From: Limonium bicolor
Taxonomy: Eukaryota > Streptophyta > Magnoliopsida > Caryophyllales > Plumbaginaceae
NCBI GenBank assembly: GCA_023374045.1
Contig: CM041779.1
Location: forward strand, 272,338,062-272,402,061
Length of the DNA: 64,000 bases
Direction: 5' to 3'
The notes beneath the pieces were generated by a model. It searched no databases, was not told the origin of the DNA, and was given only the letters and a program-made list of their open reading frames with translations. Position numbers and translations under genes: made by a program. Position 1 is the stretch's first letter. Each line of letters begins with the position of its first letter. Positions 12,620 to 24,447 of the stretch are shown here, piece after piece.

Positions 12620-13132
12620 CTTGACTTTGTCTAGTCCTTTGCCCTGGTTGTCAATTATTTTTACTTTATTTTTTAAAAATTATTTTTGCTTTAGTTATGT
12701 ATGTTTACTTTATTTTATTTTATTTTCGTTATTTATTTCTCTCTGGTTTTAAGTTCATTATAGTTTTAATTTCGTGTTTATTAGTTTTGTTTTAAATTTT
12801 TAATTTTTGATTTAGTTGTGTTTCTTAGTTTCGTTTATTTTCGTAATTCTCGTTTCTGGTGTTTATTCGGATTTCGTCATAATTTTAATTTGATTATCCT
12901 TAGTTGTTTTTTATTTTATTTTATTTTGCCTTGTTTTATTTTTATTGTTTCCTCAATCTTATTTAATTCTATCTTAATTTTTATTTCATTTTATTTTAGT
13001 TATAGTTTATTTTATTTTCCGTCATTTAGACATTTCCGTATTTATTTGTTTGCTTATTTATTCTTTATTTTATATCATTGCTAATTTTATTTTTACTTTT
13101 TATGTTTCAATTATTGCACAGATGTTTGGTGA
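12620..13132 (+). other. T-rich untranslated leader of the Athila element
   Basis: Between the primer-binding site and gag lie about 500 bp made largely of TTTTATTTTA-like sequence. The frame at 12818-13084 is a product of this low complexity and is not a gene. Confidence 0.6.
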
Positions 13133-15493
13133 ATGCACGACACCCGATCTCGTGGACCACCAAGATTTAATTTAGACCCAGAGATCAACCGTACAGTTCG
13201 ACAAGCGCGAAAAGCAAAACGAGCACTTAAGTTCACCATGGCTGAAATCAGACCAGCGAATAATAAGAACCTCACAATGGGGCGAATTAATCGTCTGCCG
13301 GCTGCCCCCAGAAGAGGCCCTGTGGTTCTAGCTCAACTGACAGTAGAATTAACAGCAGAATGGAAGAAACTCAAGCCTAGCCAACAAACAAACGCTGTTC
13401 GGAATCACCCTGCAGGGACCTTTTCAGGCGCAGACCCAGCTGATGCGCTCGACCATGTCCATCGCTTTCTAGTGCATCTGGATTCGTTGGGGCTGTCACA
13501 AGGTCTGGAGGAGTATGCTCAACTGTGCTTGTTCCATCACAGTTTGTCAGGGGAGGCATCAAAATGGTTCCATCGTCTGCCACCAGGTATTATCACTACC
13601 TGGGAGTAGATGAAATACAGGTTTTATGAGAAATATATCCCCATTTCCAGGACACGACAAATGATAGCTGATCTTACGGCCTTCAAACAGTCAGGTAGTG
13701 AGACATTCTGCGAAGCCTGGGATAGATTCAAGGAGCTTCTTCGACAGTGTCCTCATCACCGTCAGAATACCACATCTTTAGTTCAGGGATTCTTCTAGGG
13801 GCTGAAAGATGAGCATAGAGGTGAGGAAAGAGCAGCACTAGGCGGAAATATGCTTGCCAAAAGTGGAGAGGAGTTCATAACCTCTATGGAGTCTTACTGT
13901 GAGGAGCTCCGCTAGTGGAGCAGCAGTGGGGGTAGAGTATTCACAGTTGGTCGTAATTATACTCGGGCTTCAGACCTCATGATCTAGCAAATAGCTGCTG
14001 ACCAAGCCCAATTAAATACCACTGTTGGTAATATGGCGAAGATGCTTGAGCAGCTTACCCTGGGACAGACATCGGTACAGACGGTTAAGAAGGTGTCTAC
14101 TGGTTCCAGTGATGTCTGCTGCTCTCAGTGTCGAGACAACCATGAGTACGAGGATTGCCCAATGGTATATGAGATGAGGCAGATGGAGGAAGTAAATGTA
14201 GGTGGTCAGTACAACAGGCCACCTTGGATGCAGAATCAGCACCCAAACCTCAGGTAGGGGAATCCCAACAATGCCTAGAATTCACATCAGATGCAACCTC
14301 AGCGGGCAACCCAGGGAGGACCTCCTGGTTTTTCTAAGCCTCGGTAAGGTCAAATTAGGCCACAACAGTCTCAATCTTAGCTACCATCATTGAACTAGAA
14401 CAATGCCAAACTTCAAGAGATGGTAGACAAGTTAATGGCTTCTTAGGAGCAGCAGTCCGTGATTAACTAGAATCTGGCATCTGGTCAGCAGAAGTTGGAG
14501 AATGCCATGGTAGAAATGCAGGGGACGATGAGTCAGTTGACTTAGTTCCTCTTATAGTAGAGACCTTCTGGATCACTACCTTCCCAAACAGACCCCAATC
14601 CTAATGAGCAGTTGAAGGTAGTGTTGATCTCAGGTGTAGTGATGATTGAAGATTGTGAAGAGTCTGATGAGGTACAAGCAGTTACCTTAAGAAGTGGAAG
14701 AAAATTGATTAATGATAAAGTGGCAGGAAGCCAAACTGATGAGGAGACCGAGCCCTCCTCTATTACTGCTGGTGCACCATCAGGACATCCTGCCCCTCCT
14801 GAGGTAGTTCATGAGGAGACCCGGGCTCCTACTTCTTCTTCCCCTCATTTAACTACTGTTAAAAATACGAAAGGAAAAACATCTGCTTGAGAACTTTCTT
14901 TTCCAAACCGTCTCAAAGGGTGAGAGCTTGATGAGCAGTTTGGAAAAAATTTGGATGTCTTTCTTAAGCTTACTATTAATATTCCTCTTATTGATGAAAT
15001 CAGACAAATGCCTAACTATGCTAAATTTGTTAAGGATTTGATTTCAAATAAAATGAAGTACAAGGAGAAGGATATCATCCAGCTGACTGAGACCTATTCA
15101 GCAGCGATCCTGTAGAAGCTACCTCTTAAGCGTGGTGATCCAGGTTAGACCATCATTCCTTGCTCGATTGGAGATATGAACTGTGGATATGGCCTCTATG
15201 ATCTGGGAGCGAGCATTAATTTGATGCCATATACAATGTTCAAGAAGCTTCATGCGGGTGAGCTCGTTCTGATTCATTTTAATCTCTAGTTAGCTGATAG
15301 ATCTTCAATTACACCTCGAGGTATGGTGGAGAATGTGGTTGTTGGTGTTGGTAAGTTCTTCTTTCCAGCTGACTTTGTAATCCTTGACATGGATGAGGAT
15401 GTTGAGGTACCTTTAATTTTGGGTAGACCTTTCCTTTGTACTGCTAATACTGTTATAGATGTTGACAAGGGAAAGATCACCTTAATTTCATGA
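13133..15493 (+). pseudogene. gag: Athila gag-protease, one frame with 19 internal stops
   Basis: Gag coats the element RNA and the protease cleaves the polyprotein. From ATG 13133 one reading frame runs to 15493 without any insertion or deletion. It shows an N-terminal basic region, the capsid-like segment 'FHHSLSGEASKWFHRLPPG' (about residues 134-152), the cysteine knuckle 'CSQCRDNHEYEDCP' near 14122 and the protease core 'DLGASINLMP' near 15200. Nineteen in-frame stops interrupt it: 16 TAG, one TAA (14345) and two TGA (14888, 14921). Many TAGs sit where a glutamine fits, as in 'TWE-stop-MKYRFYEKY' at 13607, so they look like CAG codons changed to TAG. The frame ends at TGA 15491, and RT continues after a further break. 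Confidence 0.85.
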
Positions 15494-15499
15494 TGAAGA

Positions 15500-16920
15500 A
15501 TTGAGTTTTGATATTAATAAGATGATGCGAAAGAACTCTTCTTCTCATGCTGTATTTTCTATTGATTTGCTTGAAGATTTTTCTAATCTAGAGGATGACT
15601 ATATCCCTAGAGGTACTGATGATCGTTATTCCTTGTGTGAGTCTTCTAACATTTTATAGTAGGTGTTGAGCCTATCAATCGAAGATGACAAGGAAAGCTT
15701 TGAGATGGCCTCAGTTGTCCAGCAGCTCAATCAAGGGAGATCATATTTTCATTCATTCACTCCTCCTATGGAGAAGCTGGATCGACCTATCCAGCGGCCC
15801 ATCACTTCAATAGAGAAGCCTCCTATCCTTGAGCTTAAATCTCTTCCTTTGCATCTTAAATATGTTTTTCTAGCAGAGGGTAGCACCCTGCCCGTTATTA
15901 TCTCTGCATCTTTGTCTGTTTCGCAGGAAACTAGACTTCTGGAGGTGCTCAAAAGACATAAAGGTGCCATGGGGTGGTCAGTTGCTGACATCAGAGGGAT
16001 TAATCCAGGCTTCTATACTCAAAGATTTTATATGGAAGATGATTACAAGCGGTGAGGCAGCCCCGGAGAAGGTTAAATCCCAACCTGAAGGAAGTGGTAA
16101 AAGCTGAGGTCCTGAAGCTTCTTGATGTTGGTATAATCTACCCTATCTCAGACAGCCAGTAGGTTTCCCCTATTCAGGTCATTCCAAAGAAATGGGGGAT
16201 TGTAGCGGTCCCGAATGAGAAGGGTGAGATGGCTCCCCAGAGGTAGACGACCGGATGAAGAATGTGCATTGACTACTGTCGTCTCAACAATGCCACAAGA
16301 AAGGACCACTTTCCGCTCCCATTCATCGATCAAATGCTTGAGCGGTTAGCTGGTCAGAAGTGTTTTCTCGACGGGTACAATGGCTATTTTCAGATCACTA
16401 TTGCTCCAGAGGATCAAGAGAAGATGACCTTCACCTGTCCATATGGGACGTTTGCATAAAGGAGGATGTCTTTTGGTCTCTGTAATGCTCCTGCAATGTT
16501 CCAGAGGTGCATGATGGCTATCTTCAATGACTTCATTGAGACGAGCATTGAAGTTTTTATAGATGATTTTTTAGTATATGGACGAGCTTTGAGGTGTGCT
16601 TGGAGCAATTAGATCAGATATTGGGACGCTGTGAGGAGACAAACCCTGTGCTAAACTGGGAGAAGTGCCATTTTATGGTGCACGAGGTATTGTGCTAGGC
16701 CACAAGGTTTCAAAGGAGGGCATCCAGGTGGATAAAGCTAAGGTGGAGGTGATAGAGAAGCTTCCCCCCCGACTACAGTGAAGGATGTCAGATTTTTCCT
16801 TGGTCACGCAGGATTCTACAGGAGATTTATTCAAGACTTTTCAAAGATTGCTAAGCCCTGTCAGACCTGCTTCCGAAAGATGTCAAGTTCCAGTTTACTG
16901 ATGAGTGTTTGACAGCCTTT
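15500..16920 (+). pseudogene. pol: Athila pol, reverse transcriptase half before the Copia insertion
   Basis: Reverse transcriptase copies the element RNA into DNA. Visible blocks are the linker from about 15663, 'MCIDYCRLNNATRKDHFPLP' at 16265, 'FDGYNGYFQI'-type sequence (here FLDGYNGYFQ) near 16370, 'SFGLCNAPAMFQRCM' at 16468 and the active-site block 'VFIDDFLVYG' near 16552, which keeps both catalytic aspartates. There are stops at 16053, 16159, 16244, 16255 and 16457 and several frameshifts after 16580. Some stops look like former Trp codons (TGG to TAG or TGA), unlike those in gag. The gene is cut at 16920 by the SIRE element and resumes at 55397. Confidence 0.85.
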
Positions 16921-16925
16921 AAGAC

Positions 16926-19900
16926 TGTTAAGACAAGATCCTTTAGTTTTGATGATAGCAAAACTTGTATTGTCTATCTAATGCGTTTGTCAAGATTCAT
17001 GATTTAGATGGACAGGTAAATGAGTGGCTTAGCACGCAAGGTTGCAAGCGCGCTCAATCCACGACATGTGCCCAACCTGTAACACCCCTACTAATCCGGC
17101 TCCTAATTATAATATAAACGTCGTACTTAATAATTAAATCACAGCGGTAAATAACAGACTGTCGCTCTAATGGTGTCACTGTTATCACTCGCCCATACGG
17201 GTGATAACTAGTTACATGATAATCAACATACGAAACGTATTCCCGCAGTGACCACAAGAGATAGATAGTAGTGCTTAAACAATTTAAAACAAATCCAACA
17301 ACAACCGTTATTACAAACCGTACACGTGAGCGTCTAACCAAAATACACACCTCGGTTTACAAACCTAAGTCCAAAATAACAGTCGTCTCAAACCGTACCA
17401 AGTCTAGTCAAGAGTAATTATAACTGTCGCCTCGCGTCGACCCACCAGCTAGTCTCCTGAAATAAAAATGGTTTGTGGTATGGAATCAGCCCCTGCTGAG
17501 TATGTTATCACATGCCCCATCATGCCTCCTCAAACCCCTCAATTAATTGGTCGAGAGCATGAGATTCATTACATGCAATACCGTTTTAATATTTAAACTG
17601 TAAAACATTTAACAGTAATATCCATACAATAACACAACCATTCATACACATAATACAAACCTCACAGTATAACCAATGAACAACAAGGCGGAACAACGAG
17701 AATAATAAACAAGTATCAATCCCCGTCCTTGGTATAGAAACCAATATTGTTCGCCAAGGTACAAGTCTCAACTGTAATAAGTGTTCAGTTATACCTAGTG
17801 ACAACGCCTCGTAAAACGACGAGTCTCTAAATTACCCATATACTATGGCGGGTCACCCACGGCAGTAGCCACTCCAGCGGTAGAGTCTCCGACCAACGAG
17901 CCATCCTAGCTCACGGGAAATTTCTTGACACTTGCGGACCCGTACGCGGACATCCTAGTATCGTTTTTGTGATCACAGCGCGCACCAAGAGCCACATCCT
18001 CTTGGCTTTGTTATGTTTAATTAATTATACCATCGCATCGCATCACCAATTTTTCTAACACAGTAGACTAAGGTCGTTAGTCCAATCCGGAGTCTGTAAA
18101 CTCGGGATCCAGTGTTAGATACGAGAGCGGCGTTTAGAAAGGCCAGTGCTCCGTACTAAAGTCTCGGATAATATGTATATCTTATTATCCTAGTGCTACA
18201 ACGTTTTTCTGACGATCCTTATATCACATATAAGATAGCACCATAGCCGCTAGTTCGTTTTATATATAGGTTCATATATACGAACCAATACTGTTAACGC
18301 AGCAACAGTAAATAATAAGCAGCTATAAATATACAGTTCATGCATATTTATTCACACATTCAGACAAACAATCTTATCACAGATCACACAGAAGTCTGAA
18401 CTGAGGAAGCCCTCAGAGACAATCCGAGACACGTAACAACATACCGTTCACCCTGAATGTATAACCGTGGAGTATGAATCAGCTAGATCCGATGCTCCGG
18501 GTGTCGTCTCTAATAGTCTAACAATACATAATGCTACTGATTAGAATCCCGTATAATAACATAACTCTACGGTACCCCGTACCGTCACTAACACCTCCCG
18601 GTTACCCCCTGTTATTAACTGTCAACGTTCGTCGGGTTTCCGGCTTAACTCGAGGTTTGGAAAAACGTTATATTACATGCGTAGTCTTGCCTCGTATATT
18701 AATATACTTAATGCTAAACTTGTTATCGCATGTAACTTAGTATACTCTTGTATATCATATAGTTTGTTTCTGTATTGCATGTATAATTCCTAATCATATA
18801 TTATACATTTCACCTTAGTATTTATTTTCCTAAGGTTTGTTTTTCCAAGTTTAACGGAGTATAAATCTTATGTAAAAATACTTTGAATTATATGAATCCT
18901 TATTATTCCATGTAACTCTTAACATTAGAATTTCTATATCTAATGTTTGTAATTCTTTTCTCCTTATTTTGTATCATTTTAATTATGATAGTATATGGTT
19001 ATTGAACCATATTATATTTTCTACACCTTAACATATATTTATTTATATACATGTATCATGGAACTATTTATTATATGGTAAGTCTTTATAACATATCCAT
19101 TCTCTTTAATGAATATTTCTTATATTATAATGTTACACCCTTAATAACATTAAAAACCATATTATAAATTTTCATTTAAAAATGCCCATATTACCGAACA
19201 GCACCTATTTCTTTAAATATTTACAAAATCCACCACATAATTAATATAATGTTATATTATAGCTATATAACATATATTATGACATTTATGTCATTAAAAC
19301 AATTATAACCTATAGTTATATATTGTTAATACATACCAAACAACCCATTAAACTTTCGGTTTTTATTTTCTACCACTATACTTCCTTAATTTACAAATCA
19401 ACCCCAAATTATATTTCATTGTTACACTTATAATATATACCTTATATTATAATCCTTAAACCTTAATACAATTATAACCTATAGTTTTTAAAGGTCATAA
19501 TTTCCGAACAGACCCTAGGTCTGTTTTAATTAAATTCCCACCACCAAACTTTGTATATTTACCAAATCTCCCCAATTTATAATACATAGTTTTCTAATGT
19601 CATTAAAAACTATATATTATACATATATCTTTATAAAATCTTATATATAACTCCAAAAATTACCAAACTATACCAAAAGGTTATAAATATCATTCCTAAC
19701 CTTATACTTTCTATAATTCTCGGTTTTTACCCATATGTTAACCATTTGTAACAATGTTATAGAATATCATATATTATACTTATATAATTCATATAAACTC
19801 CAAATTTAACCAAATAAACTTCTAAAAATTCCTAATAACTTAAGGATTGTACTAAATCCCTTTTAGTACCCCAAAGTTTCAGAAATCACATTAAAACCCC

Positions 19901-22881
19901 ATCTCTTATAAATTTTACAATTTAATAACTATCTTAATATAAGGTAGTATTTTAATTTCTTAAATTCCCCAAACTTGGTCAAAGTCTCCTATATAGTCAA
20001 CTTTGAATTCTAATACCAAATTGGGACCAAACTTTCGGTAATTACCTAGTATACCCAATACTTTTCTATTTTTACAATTTTGACCCAAAACTTTATAAAA
20101 TGTTATAATTTTTATTAAATTCATTTAAAAACCCTAAATTCCTCTAAATTAAGCCCGCGGCTTTATATTTTACTAGTAATTACCATCTGACCCCAAACTT
20201 AATTATATAAGCATAAATTAACTAAATAAGCTTTAAACTTAAATTAAAATGGCCTAATGACATGGCCTTATTACAACTTTGCTTTATAACATAAAATTAC
20301 ACATAAAATTGCTCAAATTATAGTATAAGCTCTCGGCCTTGCTGTAGCTTAATTATTTTTCCACATAATGTCATAATTTGACCATTATGTTAATTAAATC
20401 ACTTAAATGACTAGCTTAATTTATCTTAGTCATTTTTTTCCATTCTTAGGTTAAAATAACCCATATAATTAACTCCACTCTCGGCACATATAATATATAT
20501 GCTAAGAAATCATAAAATCATAAGTTTAAGGTGTTTATAACTTGGTTTATCCCTTGTAATAACTCGGAAGCTTGGAGGAAAAATCACCACATCATTTAGA
20601 CATGTTTAATACACCAAAATAAGATATGGTTATACTCCAAGCATGAGCTTAACCATAAAGAACAATTAATGTAAGATTTAAGGCAAAAATCACCTTAAAA
20701 ATGCAAGGAAGTTTCCAAAGGATTTCGGCCTGAATTAAACACACCACATGGTGTTAAATTCACCATATAAACATAGGAAATAGTTAGACAACAACAAGCT
20801 GCTATGGTAATAGGTTTTACCTTAGCAAAATGCCTTAAAGAATGGTATTTCCTTTGATTTTCGGCCACCCTTGCTCCAAATGGTTAACCAACTGAATAAA
20901 CATGTAAATATGAAGATTATGAGTGAATAAACTCATAAAAATCAGAAGAAGAAAACCGGATGGAGAAAGGAGATGCTTAAGGTATGTTTTTACCTTAAAA
21001 TGCAAATCTTGGAAACCTTGGTCCCTAGACTTGCTTCAGCCGAGATTGAAGATTGTTCAAGGTTTAAAATGCTGAGAATAAGCCATGGAAAGTGATAGAT
21101 CATGAGCTCCAAGTGTAGGTAATGAAGAGATGAAGAAAAAGAGCTAAAATATGCCTTAAACCATTACCTTAGGTGCTTAAGAGATTGATTTGTCTTCCAT
21201 ACTCAAGAACACATCTTGAGAGAGTTTGAAGGGCTGATGGCTCAGCTGGAATGGGACAAGAGGCAAGAGAATGAGAGGAAAGGTGTTTAAATGGTTAAAA
21301 TGTATAAAAAGGAATAGTAACAAGGTGATTCATCACATTAGGAAGATATTTAGCACTAAAGTAGAATGAGCTGTCTTCTAATCTCCTTGCCTGCCGACAG
21401 CCCAAGGGTTAGAAGGGTCAATTATTTGACCATTGACCAAACTTGGTCAATTTGCTTGAAAATGCACTATTTGGGTTACTATTCACAAATGAATGCCATA
21501 TTTTCGATTTTTTTGAAATTTTGGATTTAGACCTCCCAATGTGGTACATTATAGTACATTAGTATATCAAGGTCTAATCCAATGCTTAACACCACTCAAA
21601 ACCCACTCAGAAGTCAATTTTCTCAAAAACCGTGCTTTAAGGAATTTAGAGCACATTTTGTGTTAGAACATGTTTTAGAGCTTGGTTTCCTTTGAGAATG
21701 GTTTTATAATGTTCATTACTTCATTATAATACTTAGGAATCCACTTTGGATCCTATTTGAGGTCATACAATCTCTATGGTGTCTTAAAGCACATTTTTGG
21801 CTTTACCGATCTTAAAGCATGTTTTGCCTTGTTGAGATCTTTTAGATTGTTCCCCAATGGTGTTTAGATGTTTATTAACCATCTTAGATCATTAATAGAT
21901 CATTTAATTAAGTTTTTAAGGTTAGGGGTATTTCACAACCAGTCGGGCACCTGTCTGCGAGAGCTCCGTAGAACCTCTAGCACAGACAACCACTCAGACA
22001 CCGCACGAAGATATCTCTCATGCTTAAAGATGAAAAACAAAGACAAAGGACTGCAAAGGATCGACACATTTAGATAAGACACATACACCCACATAAGCAA
22101 CTTGCTCACGACAAGTTCACGACAAAAGGAGAAGATCATTAATGCACAAGATAACAAGGCTATCAATGAACATTATTACATAACTGTAATAAATTCAGTA
22201 GAGGACATTTATGAGCATTTAATGAGCCAAACAGAATCAGGCAAGTGGGGCACACAAGTGGTGATCGACCTATCAAAAGGGCTACCACCAACTTGACAAA
22301 CCATAAGGCGACACGTAGTCCAGACACCTCCAGATCAAGTTGAAGACTCTCTACAAGTCTAGTGAGGCTAGTATGTGAATAATCGAAGCTGTAGTCGACT
22401 CCTAGAAGTCTAAAGACTAATAGAACGGTAGTTACATCCTAACAACCGTGTATATATACTTGCATTTATTCCTTATGTAAGTATGCCTGTACGAGAGAAA
22501 AGAAAGAGATAATCTGGGCAAGTGTGGATCAGACTTAGGAGTGTGTGTAAGTGCTAGAGAGTTGGTGAGCTTGATAGGACTGGGTTATAGTATCAATACA
22601 TTGGGTATTTGATAGACCGACAGGTCGGGGAACGGTCGGTGAACCGTAGGCCGATAGTCAGGAGAGGGTTAAGGACTTTAAGGGTAAAGTCAAAACTGTC
22701 CCGGGAGTCTGTGTGTGGGGCAAAGGAGATTAAGTGAATTTCGTGTGTGTAAATTCTCAATCGAAATGGGTTTTCCAGTTTAAGTTTATCTCGCATCCAT
22801 TCCTAAACTATCTAATTTTATTAGAGTCTACGATACGTCCACGACACGTCGGGGACGCATCCGGAGCGCTTGCTGGTTTCA
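16926..22881 (+). repeat. 5' LTR of the SIRE element, split by a solo LTR
   Basis: LTR sequence occupies 16926-17077 and 21941-22881 and matches 54299-55391 closely. TATATATA at 22451-22458 is the probable TATA box. A palindromic stretch with CGACAGGTCGGGGAACGGTC lies at 22617-22665. The frames at 21868-22296 are chance frames within LTR sequence. Confidence 0.93.
17078..21935 (-). mobile_element. 4.86-kb solo LTR in the SIRE 5' LTR
   Basis: The unit starts TGTAACACCCC, ends GGGGTATTTCA and is flanked by CAACC (17073-17077 and 21936-21940). It has no primer-binding site, polypurine tract, coding region or internal repeat of its own ends, so it is best read as a solo LTR left by recombination between the two LTRs of a Tekay-like element. 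Its ends match the minus-strand LTRs elsewhere in the window. Most of 18700-20500 is very AT-rich. I see no gene in these 4.9 kb. Confidence 0.85.
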
Positions 22882-22883
22882 AT

Positions 22884-22895
22884 TGGTATCAGAGC
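22884..22895 (+). other. primer-binding site of the SIRE element (initiator Met tRNA)
   Basis: TGGTATCAGAGC begins two bases after the 5' LTR end and is the standard complement of plant initiator Met tRNA. Confidence 0.92.
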
Positions 22896-22937
22896 GGGTC
22901 TCTTCTAGAAAGCTAACTGCTTTGGAAGGCGATCAAG

Positions 22938-23324
22938 ATGTCTTATGCAAGCATTCTAGTAGCAGAAGAAGGTTCTGCACCAAATCGACCACCACTCTTC
23001 AATGGAGACAACTACACTCACTGGAAGAATAAGATGGAGTTTCATATCAAGTCTGACGATCCAAGAATGTGGAAGGTGATAACACATGGAGAGTACACCT
23101 TCCAGAATACTCAAGGACAAGACATATCTATCGACAGCATGATGGATGATCAAATCAAGAAGCTGGTATTCAACGCGAGCCGTAAGAATACTTCACTGTG
23201 CACTACTACCTGAGCAATACTCCAAGATCGCTTCATCTAAAACAGCTCAATAGATTTGGAAAACTCTTGAGGTCACTTATGAAGGGAATGATGAGATCAA
23301 AAAGACTCGCATTGGGTTGCTACT
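22938..23324 (+). pseudogene. gag: SIRE gag, N-terminal part
   Basis: This encodes the start of the Copia Gag, the structural protein that packages element RNA. ATG 22938 is chosen because the peptide (PPLFNGDNYTHWKNKMEFHI at residues 19-38) matches the start of the Copia Gag domain and lies 42 bp after the primer-binding site. The frame is lost after about 23195, continues in another frame with one TAG (23251), and reaches 'VTYEGNDEIKKTRIGLL' at the point where the Tat-type LTR inserted. The CTACT TSD falls inside this gene; coding resumes at 45182. Confidence 0.88.
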
Positions 23325-24103
23325 TGTAGACACCAAAAATTCTCACCCCATAAAGCGAATTCCAAAATAATAAATAAAATAAGAGGGGTTATCGCCTTTC
23401 TTTTCAAAACTTATTCATGTGCATACCAAAATGAAGCTTTCATGACATATTTTCTAAATCAATTTTCAAAACATCCATTTTCAATCCCGTCCCTTTGGTT
23501 ATTCTACCATTTTATTTTTGATTTATTTCATGTAATCGATTCTGTATTATTCACGTATTCATCTGCCTATTTGTTTTTCTTTTGGTTTATGCTAAATTGT
23601 TACTTGTTTATTTTATCTCATTTCATTTCATTGATGTTTTTACTTTCTTTATTAGTACTTGCTTTTATTTTGTCATTATTACTTTTAGAATCATTTTCAT
23701 CATTTTATGTGCATATTTTGTTTTGTCGCTAATTTGATTAAACTTCCTCTTATCTCATCTTATTTTATTTTGTTACTTGTTTATTTTATCTTATTTACCG
23801 CGACTCGTACATATCTAATTCAGTCCTCATTTTTATTACATTCACTCGTATTTTTTTATTTTCATTATTACATGTACTTATTATTATGATATTTCATTTG
23901 TTTTATATTTTATTATGTTTTGTACTTTATTATTTACATTCTATAATTTCATGGCTCGTACGATGAAAACAATCTATTTTACTAGATTAAATTCTTTTAG
24001 CTTACTGTATATTTACATTGTAAACACTAGCGTTTTTAAAGATTTCCAATTCGAAGTATAGCATTTGTATTTTCATTTATCATTTGTACATTGAGTTCTT
24101 AGT

Positions 24104-24303
24104 TAGCATATCTGGTTAACATGTTCATTGGTGAAGCAACAGATCCTGGGTTCGAATCATGACTGGACAATGGTGGCATTTTTGTTTTCATACAGCTCGC
24201 TTGAAAGGATTATTTCTAATTCCTACATTTTTAGATTGAATTCCACCGTAGCTCAACAGGTTAACATGCTATATTGGCATAGTGAACGACCCGTGTTCGA
24301 ATC
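24104..24303 (+). promoter_or_regulatory. two tandem tRNA-like segments with RNA polymerase III A and B boxes
   Basis: Segment one has an A-box match TAGCATATCTGG (24104-24115) and a B-box match GTTCGAATC (24150-24158). Segment two has TAGCTCAACAGG (24249-24260) and GTTCGAATC (24295-24303). Both pairs are offset by exactly 145 bp, so this is an old tandem duplication. Both boxes fit the consensus and the spacing seen in tRNA genes, but neither segment can fold as a full tRNA by eye. They lie about 140-330 bp upstream of the LTR TATA box. Confidence 0.5.
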
Positions 24304-24437
24304 TGGGCATGAGCAGAAGGTTTTTATTTTCTACTGTTCGGTTTTGAAACATACCAAACTCATCCTTATATTTTTCCCGGTCAAACCCGACCCAAATTAA
24401 ACTGGACCAACATCTGTCCAAAAAACCCTACTATTCT

Positions 24438-24447
24438 TTTATAAAAG
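24438..24447 (+). promoter_or_regulatory. TATA box of the Tat-type LTR
   Basis: TTTATAAAAG is followed by a C- and T-rich, leader-like stretch full of TTCTTCC and CTCTCC words, typical of plant transcription starts. It puts about 1.1 kb of U3 upstream. Confidence 0.55.

Noticed and set aside
12818..13084. 88-codon hydrophobic frame that looks like a membrane protein
   Set aside because: It is T-rich low-complexity leader DNA between primer-binding site and gag; Phe, Leu and Ser follow from base composition. The same applies to 23442-23889.
24243..24310. A true tRNA gene
   Set aside because: A- and B-box matches are present, but I could not form acceptor, anticodon and T stems together.
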